From assembly GCA_900552845.1 (NCBI GenBank), contig USBC01000013.1:1-20101 (forward strand): 20,101 nucleotides of DNA, in the 5' to 3' direction. This stretch comes from an uncultured Oscillospiraceae bacterium (GTDB lineage Bacteria; Bacillota; Clostridia; Oscillospirales; Ruminococcaceae). The notes under the pieces were generated by a model. It was not told the DNA's origin. It searched no databases and saw only the letters and a list, made by a program, of their open reading frames with translations. Each line of letters starts with the position of its first letter. Position 1 is the stretch's first letter. The translations under genes were made by a program, and so were the position numbers. Of this stretch, positions 1 to 7,121 are shown one piece after another.

Positions 1-542
1 TCCCGAATGATCCCGAAGATCTGCTCGACCAAAATGGGGGCAAGCCCCATCGAGGGCTCATCAAGCATCAGCAGCTTGGGGTGGCTCATCAGTGCGCGTC
101 CCATGGCGAGCATTTGCTGCTCACCGCCGGAGAGGGTGCCGGCAATCTGCTTCCTGCGCTCCAGTAGGCGGGGGAAGCGTTGATAGACGCTTTCCAGATC
201 CTCCTCAACACCGGAGAGAGAGCAGCTGAAGGCGCCCATCTCAAGGTTTTCCTGCACTGTCATTTGCAAAAAGACATGGCGTCCCTCCGGCACCTGCGCC
301 AGCCCCATACCCACCAGCTTGTGGGCAGGAACGCTGCGCAGATCCTTGCCGTTAAAAAGGACAGAGCCGGAGCGGGGGTGCAAAAGACCGGAAACAGTGT
401 TCAGAATGGTGGATTTTCCGGCGCCGTTGGCGCCGATGAGGGTAACGACCTCGCCCTCGTGAACCTCAAAAGAGACGCCCTTAACGGCATGAATGCTGCC
501 ATAGTAGACATGCAGATCATGGACACTTAGCAATTCACTCAT
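1..542 (-). CDS. livF: LivF, branched-chain amino acid ABC transporter ATPase (partial, 3' end beyond window)
   Basis: This is the second ATPase of a LIV-type importer; it hydrolyses ATP at the inner face of the membrane to drive uptake of branched-chain amino acids. 180 codons are present, beginning MSELLSVHDLHVYYG. Seen: Walker A GANGAGKS at residues 37-44, Q-loop region followed by the LivF-typical VPEGRHVF (84-91), ABC signature LSGGEQ (137-142) and Walker B LLMLDEP (157-163). LivF proteins are usually about 235 residues, so roughly 55 C-terminal residues, including the H-loop, lie off the left edge. The start follows AAAGGAGG and lies 2 bp after the livG stop, so the two are translationally coupled. 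It is the last gene seen of livKHMGF. Substrate range within hydrophobic amino acids cannot be told from sequence. Confidence 0.95.
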   Translation of the reverse strand, partial: MSELLSVHDLHVYYGSIHAVKGVSFEVHEGEVVTLIGANGAGKSTILNTVSGLLHPRSGSVLFNGKDLRSVPAHKLVGMGLAQVPEGRHVFLQMTVQENLEMGAFSCSLSGVEEDLESVYQRFPRLLERRKQIAGTLSGGEQQMLAMGRALMSHPKLLMLDEPSMGLAPILVEQIFGIIR

Positions 543-544
543 GG

Positions 545-1399
545 TTACGCCTCCTTTTTGCGTCCCAGATAGGCTTCAATAACCTTGGGATCGGATTGAA
601 TATCCTCCGGTGAGCCTTTGGCGATGATGCGTCCGAAGCTGAGCACTGCAATGCCTTCGCAGATATTCATAACGAGGTTCATATCATGCTCGATAAGCAG
701 GACGGCGATCTTGAAGGTATCCCGAATGGTACGAATGTTTTCCATCAGCTCTGCCGTTTCCGAGGGGTTCATGCCGGCGGCAGGCTCATCAAGAAGCAGC
801 AGGCAGGGGTTGGTTGCCAAAGCGCGCAGGATCTCCAGCCGGCGCTGAGCACCGTAGGGCAGACTGCCTGCCTTGGCATTTGCAAACTGCTCCATGTGGA
901 AAATGGAAAGCAGCTCCATGGCACGCTCGTGAGCAATGCGCTCGCCCTTCCAGTAAGCGGGCAGACGGAAGATCCCGCTTGCCATGTTGTATTTGATCTG
1001 GCTGCTCATGGCAACGGTAATGTTCTCCTCCACAGTCAGTTCTTGAAACAGGCGGATATTCTGGAAGGTGCGGGCAATACCGGCACGGTTGACCTGTGTG
1101 GTGGTCATGCCGTGGATATCCTTGCCGTCCAGCAGAATGGTGCCGTGGGTAGGCTGATAGACCTTGGTGAGCAGATTGAAAATGGTGGTCTTTCCGGCGC
1201 CGTTGGGACCGATAAGACCGGCGATTTCGGTGCGGCCGATGGTGATATCAAAGTTATCCACTGCCTTCAATCCGCCGAAGGTTACACCGAGATCAATGCA
1301 CTCCAGTATGGGGCTGATGTTAGCATCACGCTCCGGCAGCAGCGCCACGCTGCGGTTGACCGGAACCAGCTTGGTTTTATGATTGGTCTTGACAGACAT
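545..1399 (-). CDS. livG: LivG, branched-chain amino acid ABC transporter ATPase
   Basis: First ATPase subunit of the LIV importer, 284 aa. Seen: Walker A GPNGAGKT (64-71), Q-loop Gln113 in ARTFQNIRLF, the LivG-type signature LPYGAQRRLEI (180-190) in place of canonical LSGGQ, Walker B LLLLDEPAAG (200-209) and switch His238 in LLIEHDM. The C-terminal GSPEDIQSDPKVIEAYLG stretch is typical of LivG. The N-terminus carries about 28 residues before the ABC fold (ILECIDLGVTFGG), longer than the usual 250-260 aa family length. The start is chosen because ATG directly follows the livM TGA and AAAGGAGG sits upstream; a later start would lose the binding site. Length and motifs are intact. Confidence 0.95.
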   Translation of the reverse strand: MSVKTNHKTKLVPVNRSVALLPERDANISPILECIDLGVTFGGLKAVDNFDITIGRTEIAGLIGPNGAGKTTIFNLLTKVYQPTHGTILLDGKDIHGMTTTQVNRAGIARTFQNIRLFQELTVEENITVAMSSQIKYNMASGIFRLPAYWKGERIAHERAMELLSIFHMEQFANAKAGSLPYGAQRRLEILRALATNPCLLLLDEPAAGMNPSETAELMENIRTIRDTFKIAVLLIEHDMNLVMNICEGIAVLSFGRIIAKGSPEDIQSDPKVIEAYLGRKKEA

Positions 1400-2413
1400 T
1401 CAGGCGCCCTCCTTTTGCAGGGATTTTTCTTTTTTCTTTCTGGCACTGCGCAGGAGCTCTGCCGGACGCAGCCGTTGGAAGAAATTCCGCATCGTGGGAT
1501 TATAGGTTGTCAGCATGACGATAATGAGCACAATGGCATACAGCAGCATGCGGTAATCGGCAAATTCACGCATTGCCTCCGGCAGGGCGGTGAGCACAAT
1601 AGCAGCAATGATAGACCCCGGAATGCTGCCCATGCCGCCCAGCACCACGATGACAAGGATCTCGATGGACATATTGTAATCGAAGGTGGCAGCCTTGATA
1701 TTGGCAAAGAAGTGGCCGTACAGGACGCCTGCGGCGCCGGCAAAGAAGGCGGCAAGCATAAACACCGTGAGCTTGTAGCGGGTAACATCGATGCCGACCG
1801 ATTCGGCGGCGATGCGATTGTCTCGAATCGCCATGATGGCGCGTCCATGCTTGGAACGCTTGAGGTTCATCATCACAAGGATAGTGAGCAGCACCAGCAC
1901 AATGGCATAGGGCAGCAGCTTTTTGGCGTTGGAATAGATGGGATTGGTATTAAGCCCCAAAGCGCCGCCGGTGAGATCGAGGTTAGTGATGACATTCTTG
2001 ATGATCTCGCCGCAGGCAAGGGTCACAATAGCGAGATAGTCGCCCTTGAGACGCAGTGCCGGAAGACCGACCGCAATGCCGAAGATTGCTGCGACCAGCC
2101 CACCAATGAGCATGGAAAGGGGCAGGCGAACCGGCATGGGGAGGACATCGACCAGTGCAATAGAGACAAGGCAGCCGGAGAAAAGGCCAACCGACATGAA
2201 TCCCGCATGCCCGAGAGAAAGCTCTCCCAAAAGCCCGACGACAAGGTTAAGGGAAACCGCCAAAACGATGTAGACGGAGATGGGAATGAGCATATTGGAG
2301 AACTGGCGGGTAAGGTTACCGCCGTACAAAAGATAAGCGACGACTGCATAAACGACTGCAACCAGTGCGAAGGTCAGAAGATCGCTGCTGAATCGGAATT
2401 TTTTCTGTTTCAT
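1400..2413 (-). CDS. livM: LivM, branched-chain amino acid ABC transporter permease
   Basis: Second membrane permease of the LIV importer, about 337 aa, with many hydrophobic segments (about 8-10 helices) and a lysine-rich C-terminal tail. The segment RLKGDYLAIVTLACGEIIKN and the later VVLGGMGSIPGSIIAA are the conserved LivM/LivH cytoplasmic-loop (EAA-like) regions that contact the ATPases. The open frame extends six codons upstream (to 2431, overlapping livH), but the start at 2413 is preferred: it has AGAAGGTG upstream and lies 4 bp after the livH stop, whereas the upstream ATG lacks a binding site. The gene abuts livG exactly (TGA followed by ATG). No truncation or missing region is apparent. 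Confidence 0.94.
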   Translation of the reverse strand: MKQKKFRFSSDLLTFALVAVVYAVVAYLLYGGNLTRQFSNMLIPISVYIVLAVSLNLVVGLLGELSLGHAGFMSVGLFSGCLVSIALVDVLPMPVRLPLSMLIGGLVAAIFGIAVGLPALRLKGDYLAIVTLACGEIIKNVITNLDLTGGALGLNTNPIYSNAKKLLPYAIVLVLLTILVMMNLKRSKHGRAIMAIRDNRIAAESVGIDVTRYKLTVFMLAAFFAGAAGVLYGHFFANIKAATFDYNMSIEILVIVVLGGMGSIPGSIIAAIVLTALPEAMREFADYRMLLYAIVLIIVMLTTYNPTMRNFFQRLRPAELLRSARKKKEKSLQKEGA

Positions 2414-2417
2414 CTTC

Positions 2418-3296
2418 TTACACCTTCTCATTCATTGTTTTGCCCAAAAGCCCGGTGGGCTTGACCACCAGTACTACGACCAGAACACCAAAGACGATGG
2501 CATCTGCCCAAAGGGTGGAAATATAGGTCTTGGAAAGCTGCTCGATGAGACCGAGCAGGATACCGCCCAGCATGGCGCCGGGCACCGAGCCGATGCCGCC
2601 GAATACCGCGGCGGTAAATGCCTTGATGCCGGGCATGGCGCCGGTGGTGGGCTTGATGTAGGTATAGGACATGCCGTAAAAGATACTGGCAACGGCAGCC
2701 AGCGCCGAGCCAATGGCAAAGGTCAGGGCGATGGTGCGATTGACGCTGATCCCCATAAGCGTTGCGGCGGCTTTATCCTCACTGACGGCACGCATGGCCT
2801 TGCCCAGACGAGTGCGGTTGATGAAGAAGGAAAGCACCACCATGATGATTGCGGTAACCAGCAGAGTGAGAATGGTGATCCCGTTGATGGTGACGCTGCC
2901 GATGGTGATGTCTCCCAGCTGAACGAGAGAGGGATATGCCTTCTGTTGGGAGCCAAACAGGATCAGCGCAAGGTTTTGCAAAAAGTAGCTGACGCCGATG
3001 GCGGTGATGAGCACGCTGAGAGGCGGTGCCTGACGCAGCGGCTTATACGCCAGAAATTCGATGAGGACGCCGAGCAGCGCACAGACGAGAATGCTGATCA
3101 GCACAGCGATGAGAGGAGGCAGACCCATTTGCGCCACGGTGATGATGCCGGTATAGGCGCCGATCATGATGATATCGCCGTGGGCAAAGTTCAGCATCTT
3201 GGCGATGCCGTACACCATGGTGTAGCCCAGTGCGATAAGCGCATAAATGCTGCCCAGACTGAGACCGCTGATTAAGGTTTGGATAAAGTGTGTCAT
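2418..3296 (-). CDS. livH: LivH, branched-chain amino acid ABC transporter permease
   Basis: First permease of the LIV importer, 292 aa, the usual family length. Seen: N-terminal LISGLSLGSIYALIALGYTMVYG and KMLNFAHGDIIMIGAY, both hallmark LivH sequences, and the ATPase-contacting loop FGGIGSVPGAMLGG near residues 233-246, with about eight hydrophobic helices. AAAGGA lies 11 bp before the ATG. A 96-bp gap with a perfect 12-bp hairpin separates it from livK, while livM follows within 4 bp. It pairs with LivM to form the membrane pore. Confidence 0.95.
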   Translation of the reverse strand: MTHFIQTLISGLSLGSIYALIALGYTMVYGIAKMLNFAHGDIIMIGAYTGIITVAQMGLPPLIAVLISILVCALLGVLIEFLAYKPLRQAPPLSVLITAIGVSYFLQNLALILFGSQQKAYPSLVQLGDITIGSVTINGITILTLLVTAIIMVVLSFFINRTRLGKAMRAVSEDKAAATLMGISVNRTIALTFAIGSALAAVASIFYGMSYTYIKPTTGAMPGIKAFTAAVFGGIGSVPGAMLGGILLGLIEQLSKTYISTLWADAIVFGVLVVVLVVKPTGLLGKTMNEKV

Positions 3297-3328
3297 GGTA
3301 AGTTCAATCCTTTGCAGATAGGCTTGTG

Positions 3329-3356
3329 CCTCCGGACAGGAGAGCCTGTCCGGAGG
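3329..3356 (-). terminator. Hairpin between livK and livH, probable mRNA-stability element or partial terminator
   Basis: Perfect 12-bp stem CCTCCGGACAGG / CCTGTCCGGAGG with a 4-nt loop (AGAG on the plus strand). On the minus (transcribed) strand the downstream sequence begins CACAAGCC and has no T-run, so a classic intrinsic terminator is unlikely. Its position after the binding-protein gene and before the permease gene fits a 3' stabilising or read-through element that keeps livK mRNA more abundant than the rest. Confidence 0.6.
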
Positions 3357-3392
3357 ACGCCGTTTTGACGGGATAGAAATGCCGGAGAATGA

Positions 3393-4553
3393 TTACTCGT
3401 GGCTGTCAAACAGGGTGCCGACGCCATCGTAGTAGAGAATTGCGCTGGCATTCTTGCTGGTGTTGCCGTCCGAGCCCCAGGTCATGGTGCCGGTAACGCC
3501 CTCGACGGTGAGAGAGGTAAGTGCAGAGGCAAGCGCATCGCCGCTGGTGGAGCCGGCTTTTTCGATAGCAGCCTTGATGGCATAGACGGCATCATAGGCA
3601 TCGGCAGCAAACTGATCGGGGGTAGCTCCGTAGGCTTCCTGATACTTTTTAACGAAGCTCTGAACATTTTCGGAGGGGTTATCGGCAGCGAAGGGGGTGA
3701 GCATCAGAACATTGTTGGCAATGGTGGGATCCTGCTCAACCTTACCGAGAATACCATCAAGACCATCGGCGCCGAAGAAGTAAACATCACCGGCAAACTT
3801 GCCGCGAGCCTGCGTAAGGAAGGTAGAGGCTTCCTCTGCATAGATGGGGATAAACACCAGCTTGACGCCGGAGGCGACCAGTGCATTGACCTGAGTGGAG
3901 AAATCGGTGCTGGTGGAGGCAGTGAAGGTCTGGGTTTCGGCAATGGTGATGCCCAGCTTGCCGCACTGATCTACGAAAGCATTGTACAGACCGACGGAGT
4001 AGTCGACATCGCTCTGATACAGGACGCCGACGGTATCAACGATGTTGTTTTCCTTGATGTACTGGGCAGCGGCGGCTCCCTGATAGGAATCGTAGAAGCA
4101 GACGCGGAATGCGCGGCTGTTGCCCTCGATGCACTTGTCGGCGGAGCCGGAGGGGGTAAGCAGCAGAACATCATCATCGCGGGCTGCCGCTACAACGGAG
4201 GCATTCTCGCCGGAGAGAACGCAGCCGAGAGAGACTTCCATGCCCCAGTCCATCAGCTTGCCGTAGGCGTTGACGGCGCTTTCGCTGTCGCCCTGGGAAT
4301 CCTGATAGCTGAGCTCGACCTGCTTGCCGGCGATGCCGCCTGCTTCGTTGATCTCCTTGACGGCAAGCTCGGCGCCGTTCTTTTCGGAAAGACCGTAGTT
4401 GGCATAGGGGCCGGTCATGGGACCGATGCCGCCGATTTTAACGGTGGTGCTATCGGTGGTATTATTGCCGCCATTGGCGGAGGGTTCGCTGCCGCAGGCA
4501 GCAAGGGCTGCAACCATAAGAACAGCCATCATCATGCAAAGAAACTTTTTCAT
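3393..4553 (-). CDS. livK: LivK/LivJ-type branched-chain amino acid binding lipoprotein
   Basis: Extracytoplasmic receptor of the LIV importer, 386 aa. Seen: lipoprotein signal peptide MKKFLCMMMAVLMVAALAAC with lipobox LAAC and lipidated Cys20, then a low-complexity Ser/Asn/Gly linker, then a type I periplasmic binding fold starting VKIGGIGPMTGPYA. The motifs GGIAGKQVELSYQDSQGDSE and LLTPSGSADKC are typical of the Leu/Ile/Val/amide-binding family. The protein would be lipid-anchored outside the membrane and deliver ligand to LivHM. ATG is preceded by AAAGGAG. Ligand specificity (branched-chain amino acids versus amides or urea) is not settled by sequence; operon content favours amino acids. 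Confidence 0.93.
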   Translation of the reverse strand: MKKFLCMMMAVLMVAALAACGSEPSANGGNNTTDSTTVKIGGIGPMTGPYANYGLSEKNGAELAVKEINEAGGIAGKQVELSYQDSQGDSESAVNAYGKLMDWGMEVSLGCVLSGENASVVAAARDDDVLLLTPSGSADKCIEGNSRAFRVCFYDSYQGAAAAQYIKENNIVDTVGVLYQSDVDYSVGLYNAFVDQCGKLGITIAETQTFTASTSTDFSTQVNALVASGVKLVFIPIYAEEASTFLTQARGKFAGDVYFFGADGLDGILGKVEQDPTIANNVLMLTPFAADNPSENVQSFVKKYQEAYGATPDQFAADAYDAVYAIKAAIEKAGSTSGDALASALTSLTVEGVTGTMTWGSDGNTSKNASAILYYDGVGTLFDSHE

Positions 4554-4612
4554 TTTTTCTTACTCCTTTGTAAATTGTGTTTAATACCTTCGCTTGGCAA
4601 GAGCACATACGG

Positions 4613-4641
4613 TTTTTGCGGGCATAAATGCCACGCAAAAA
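4613..4641. repeat. Inverted repeat inside the MITE-like element
   Basis: TTTTTGCG + GGCAT / ATGCC + CGCAAAAA: 8-bp outer and 5-bp inner arms, one bulged base (A4633), 2-nt loop. It sits 60-90 bp upstream of livK, so it could act as a hairpin in the livK leader or as a protein-binding palindrome. Confidence 0.6.
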
Positions 4642-4756
4642 CTCCGCAGGACTTTTCGACGAGCGAAAATCAGGTGATGACAAGGAAGAGAACCGTAGGA
4701 ATACTTTGCGTATTTCAAGGTTCGATAACGCAGTCAGTGCCGATTTGCACATGGGG

Positions 4757-4786
4757 TCCCCGCAAGGTCGTAAGACCTTGTGGGGA
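4757..4786 (+). repeat. 13-bp hairpin closed by a GNRA-type loop
   Basis: Arms TCCCCGCAAGGTC and GACCTTGTGGGGA pair with a single G-U (read on the plus strand) around loop GTAA, a GNRA tetraloop in RNA. The G-U pair and GNRA loop both suit plus-strand RNA folding; on the minus strand the loop is TTAC and the wobble becomes a mismatch. It lies at the centre of the MITE-like element. Confidence 0.55.
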
Positions 4787-4897
4787 GAGGAGGACGCACC
4801 GCAGCGGGGAGGGCTGCCCGTTAGGGTCAGCACGACTGAAGTGGAGGTTGCGTCCGACGAAAAAGCGTGTGTGTCCTTGTCAAGTGAAGGTACATAT

Positions 4898-4932
4898 ACA
4901 AAAAGCGGTTCTGCCGTTTGGCAGAACCGCTT
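4898..4932 (-). terminator. Intrinsic terminator of the small membrane protein gene
   Basis: Perfect 13-bp stem AAGCGGTTCTGCC / GGCAGAACCGCTT with a 4-nt loop. On the minus strand it is followed by TTTTTGTATATG. It lies 17 bp after the stop of the small gene at 4950-5177 and isolates that gene from livK. Confidence 0.85.
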
Positions 4933-4949
4933 AACTGTATCAATAACAG

Positions 4950-5177
4950 TTATCGCTCATTCATTCCCAAAACGACCAATATCATCGGCAAAAAAACCAG
5001 CAGGGGCAGTCGAATAATGCCGATCAGGCTAATAATGACAGCAGCAAAAATGGACGCCATAATCATGGCGCCCATCATAATGACGATATTGGAGGCAGAA
5101 GCAGTGCAGGCAGAAGAAGCCTCTGTGCAGGCAGAAGCAAAACGACGGCACTGATTGGCGGCAGAGAACATCTTCAT
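4950..5177 (-). CDS. Small membrane protein of unknown function (75 aa)
   Basis: I do not recognise a family. The gene is supported by a near-consensus promoter, an AAAGGAG ribosome binding site 7 bp before the ATG, and a strong terminator right after the stop; it forms a single-gene transcription unit. The start at 5177 (MKMFSAANQCRRF) is preferred over the in-frame ATG at 5198, which lacks a binding site. The first 29 residues are rich in Ala, Ser, Thr and Cys (Cys10, 18, 24) and include a near-repeat SACTEASSACTASAS, encoded by a direct DNA repeat (CAGGCAGAAG). Two hydrophobic segments follow, about residues 30-54 and 57-72, ending GMNER. A small regulatory membrane peptide or toxin-like peptide is possible, but nothing in the sequence decides this. 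Confidence 0.6.
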   Translation of the reverse strand: MKMFSAANQCRRFASACTEASSACTASASNIVIMMGAMIMASIFAAVIISLIGIIRLPLLVFLPMILVVLGMNER

Positions 5178-5228
5178 GCAAGGGCTCCTTTCCTTCACCG
5201 CTTGGGTGAACTTGTTTTTGATGGTGCA

Positions 5229-5257
5229 ATTTTAGCGCTTTAGTACAGTGATGTCAA
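5229..5257 (-). promoter_or_regulatory. Promoter of the small membrane protein gene
   Basis: Minus-strand -35 TTGACA (5252-5257), 17-bp spacer and -10 TAAAAT (5229-5234). The predicted start of transcription is about 45 bp before the ATG at 5177. The leader contains a short inverted repeat, TTCACC/GGTGAA (5194-5210). Confidence 0.8.
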
Positions 5258-5389
5258 GTGAAAAAACTGACAAATACATGGCGGGAAACAAGAAAAATTT
5301 TCGACAACAGGGAGAAATTGCAGAGCAGAAGCGAAAATAATGCCGGATTTCCAAAATAATTTTTATGGAATGGGGAAAGCCGATGAATT

Positions 5390-6757
5390 TTACTGACGGA
5401 ACTCGTCCAGACGATGCAGGACCTTTTTGAGGAAAAACAGCGAGGAGATCAAGCAGACGACCTCCGCAATGGGAAAAGCCAGCCAGACATCATCGAGAAC
5501 ACCGGTAAGAGAGAACAGATATGCCACCGGAATGAGGACAATGAGCTGACGACCCAGTGAGACCAGCATACTGTAGATGCTTTTGCCCAGCGCCTGGAAC
5601 ACACTGCTGGCAACGATACTGACAGCAGCAAGCGGGTAGGTGAACGAGGTAATGCGGAACGCCGGAATGCCGATGGCGATCATTGCCTCGGAGGCATCGA
5701 AGAGATGAAGCAGCGGCACGGGCAGGAAGAAGAAGGCAGCCCAGCCCAGCAGCATAATGGTAACGGCGGTAATCATGGCGGTGCGGATCGCCTGATGAAT
5801 CCGTCCGCGATTTTGTGCACCGTAATTATAGGCAACGATGGGAACAACCGCATTATTAAGCCCGAACAGCGGCATAAAGAAGAAGCTGTTGAGCTTAAAG
5901 TAAACGCCGTAGACCGCAGAAGCGGTGGTGCTGAACGCCAGCAGAATCTGGTTCATCAGATAGGTGGTGACAGAGCCAATGGCAGTCATCAGGATAGAGG
6001 GGAAGCCGATGGCATAGATCTCGCCGATGATGGGGAAATTAAAGCGGATCTTTTTGAGATTGATGCGGACATCGGAATTGTGCTTCTGATTGAGGATAAT
6101 GCCCAGCGCCGCGGCGACGAGCTGACCGATGATGGTGGCGTAGGCGGCACCCTTGACGCCCATGGCGGGGCAGCCGAGGAGACCGAAGATCATAATGGGA
6201 TCAAGAATGATATTGATGATGGCGCCGACACCCTGAATGTACATGGTGACGAGGGTTTGACCGGTGCCCTGCAGCATGCGCTCAGCGGTAATTTCCACAA
6301 AAATACCGATGGAGCCGATGCAGACGATGGAGAGGTATTCCGCCCCGTACTGTGCAATGATGGGAGAAACGCCCTTTTGCATGGAAAAGTAGAGGTGGGA
6401 ACCAAAGATACCAAACAACGCAAACGCCGCAGCGGTGCAAATGGAAAGCAGAAGGCCGACATTGGCAACCTCCTCGGCGCCCTCGCGGTTTTTCTCTCCC
6501 AGACGGCGGGAAAGCAGAGCATTCATGCCCACGCCGGTGCCGGTGGCAAAGGCAATCATCAGATTTTGAATGGGGAATACCAGTGAAACAGCGGTAAGGG
6601 CGTCCTCGCTGATGCGTGAGACAAAGATGCTGTCTACGATATTATAGAGCGCCTGAATGAGCATGGAGATGATGAGCGGCAAAGCCATATTGAAAATAAG
6701 CTTTTTGACCGGCATGACCCCCATCTTGTTTTCTTTTGACATGGAATTGACGGGCAT
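5390..6757 (-). CDS. MATE-family multidrug/cation efflux transporter
   Basis: About 455 aa, usual for MATE proteins, with about 12 hydrophobic helices in two repeated halves. The family-typical start of the fold is seen in PVKKLIFNMALPLIISMLIQ and ALYNIVDSIFVSRISEDAL, then FPIQNLMIAFATGTGVGMNALLSRRLGE; the second half carries FGLNNAVVPIVAYNYGAQ, the equivalent conserved segment. MATE proteins export organic cations or drugs using Na+ or H+; substrate is not predictable here. The frame opens at 6793, but the start at 6757 (MPVNSMSKENK) is chosen because GGAGG lies 6 bp upstream. The gene stands alone with its own strong promoter. No convincing intrinsic terminator was seen after the stop. Confidence 0.92.
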   Translation of the reverse strand: MPVNSMSKENKMGVMPVKKLIFNMALPLIISMLIQALYNIVDSIFVSRISEDALTAVSLVFPIQNLMIAFATGTGVGMNALLSRRLGEKNREGAEEVANVGLLLSICTAAAFALFGIFGSHLYFSMQKGVSPIIAQYGAEYLSIVCIGSIGIFVEITAERMLQGTGQTLVTMYIQGVGAIINIILDPIMIFGLLGCPAMGVKGAAYATIIGQLVAAALGIILNQKHNSDVRINLKKIRFNFPIIGEIYAIGFPSILMTAIGSVTTYLMNQILLAFSTTASAVYGVYFKLNSFFFMPLFGLNNAVVPIVAYNYGAQNRGRIHQAIRTAMITAVTIMLLGWAAFFFLPVPLLHLFDASEAMIAIGIPAFRITSFTYPLAAVSIVASSVFQALGKSIYSMLVSLGRQLIVLIPVAYLFSLTGVLDDVWLAFPIAEVVCLISSLFFLKKVLHRLDEFRQ

Positions 6758-6804
6758 GATAACCTCCGCAAGAGTAATTTTGCATAAATACAAATATAAA
6801 ATAT

Positions 6805-6833
6805 AGTATACTCTTACAAAAAAGGAATGTCAA
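6805..6833 (-). promoter_or_regulatory. Promoter of the MATE transporter gene
   Basis: Minus-strand TTGACA (6828-6833), 17-bp spacer, TATACT (6805-6810): both hexamers nearly perfect. The spacer end and the leader contain opposed copies of AAGAGTA (6769-6775 on the plus strand, and TACTCTT around 6809-6815), which could be the arms of an operator; this is weak. Confidence 0.85.
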
Positions 6834-6903
6834 CGAGAGAAGAAAAAGGGAACAAGAAGAAATGTAGCATTACAATTGATGTGAGACTAAAGGTATAGAA
6901 AAA

Positions 6904-6964
6904 AGCGATAGAGTTCGTTAAAATCAAGTTACCACACAATCCTTTAACGAAAGGCACTATCGCT
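6904..6964. repeat. Large interrupted hairpin upstream of a transposase-like start
   Basis: AGCGATAG (6904-6911) pairs with CTATCGCT (6957-6964), and TTCGTTAAA (6914-6922) pairs with TTTAACGAA (6943-6951). This gives 17 paired bases with an asymmetric internal loop (AG versus AGGCA) and a 20-nt apical loop. It ends immediately before the ATG at 6965. Such folded ends are common just inside insertion-sequence termini. Confidence 0.6.
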
Positions 6965-7096
6965 ATGGAAATGATAACACAAAAAAAGAAACATAACAAG
7001 AGATATTTGCCGCATGAAACAACAACAAGAAGAAAAGGGAACAAAAGGAAAAAAGGAGGGCGCCGACCAGGGGAACAAGACCAGTCGGCGCCTTGA
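6965..7096 (+). pseudogene. Possible transposase N-terminal remnant (43 codons)
   Basis: A short plus-strand frame begins MEMITQKKKHNKRYLPHE and then passes into polypurine sequence (TTTRRKGNKRKKGGRRPGE) and through the terminator of the oppositely oriented gene. The first 18 residues resemble, from memory, the starts of integrase-type (DDE) transposases of gut Clostridia; no helix-turn-helix or catalytic domain follows. No ribosome binding site is visible because the hairpin abuts the ATG. I read it as a broken insertion-sequence end rather than a working gene; it could also be chance. Confidence 0.35.
7049..7092 (-). terminator. Terminator of the codB-codA-desulfidase operon
   Basis: 9-bp GC-rich stem GGCGCCGAC / GTCGGCGCC (7059-7067 and 7084-7092) with a 16-nt loop. 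On the minus strand it is followed by CTCCTTTTTTCC. It lies about 30 bp after the stop at 7122. Confidence 0.8.
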
Positions 7097-7121
7097 GCTA
7101 AGAGTGGGAGATGATGGCTTT

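Larger units (their letters stand above)
4585..4892. mobile_element. MITE-like element with imperfect terminal inverted repeats
   Basis: About 308 bp bounded by inverted repeats: left end (plus strand) TACCTTCGCTTGGCAAGAGC..., right end (reverse complement) TACCTTCACTTGACAAGGAC.... I count about 27 of the first 33 positions identical, ending in TTTTT. Both ends begin with TA, consistent with TA target duplication as in IS630/mariner-derived MITEs, though that is inference. Inside are two further hairpins (4613-4641 and 4757-4786). The small frames on either strand within it show no recognisable protein, no convincing start context and no family match, so they are not called. The element stops 31 bp before livK, so it supplies or displaces the livK promoter region. 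It could instead be a structured non-coding RNA or an intergenic repeat family. Confidence 0.55.

Noticed and set aside
686..2464. 592-codon open frame on the plus strand opposite livG and livM
   Set aside because: Shadow of the GC-rich coding strand: its product is Gln/His/Asp-rich low-complexity sequence without a domain, while the minus strand carries complete LivG and LivM with all motifs.
3399..4934. 511-codon open frame opposite livK running into the MITE-like element
   Set aside because: Antisense of a clear lipoprotein gene; Gly/Ala/Ile repetitive translation and no start signal.
4628..5017. 129-codon frame inside and beyond the MITE-like element (plus strand)
   Set aside because: It starts in the arm of a palindrome, crosses a terminator stem and the opposing small gene, and has no binding site; better explained as repeat DNA.
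5258..5389. Terminator for the MATE gene downstream of its stop
   Set aside because: Only weak A/T-rich self-complementary stretches (such as 5353-5370) are present; no stable stem followed by a T-run.
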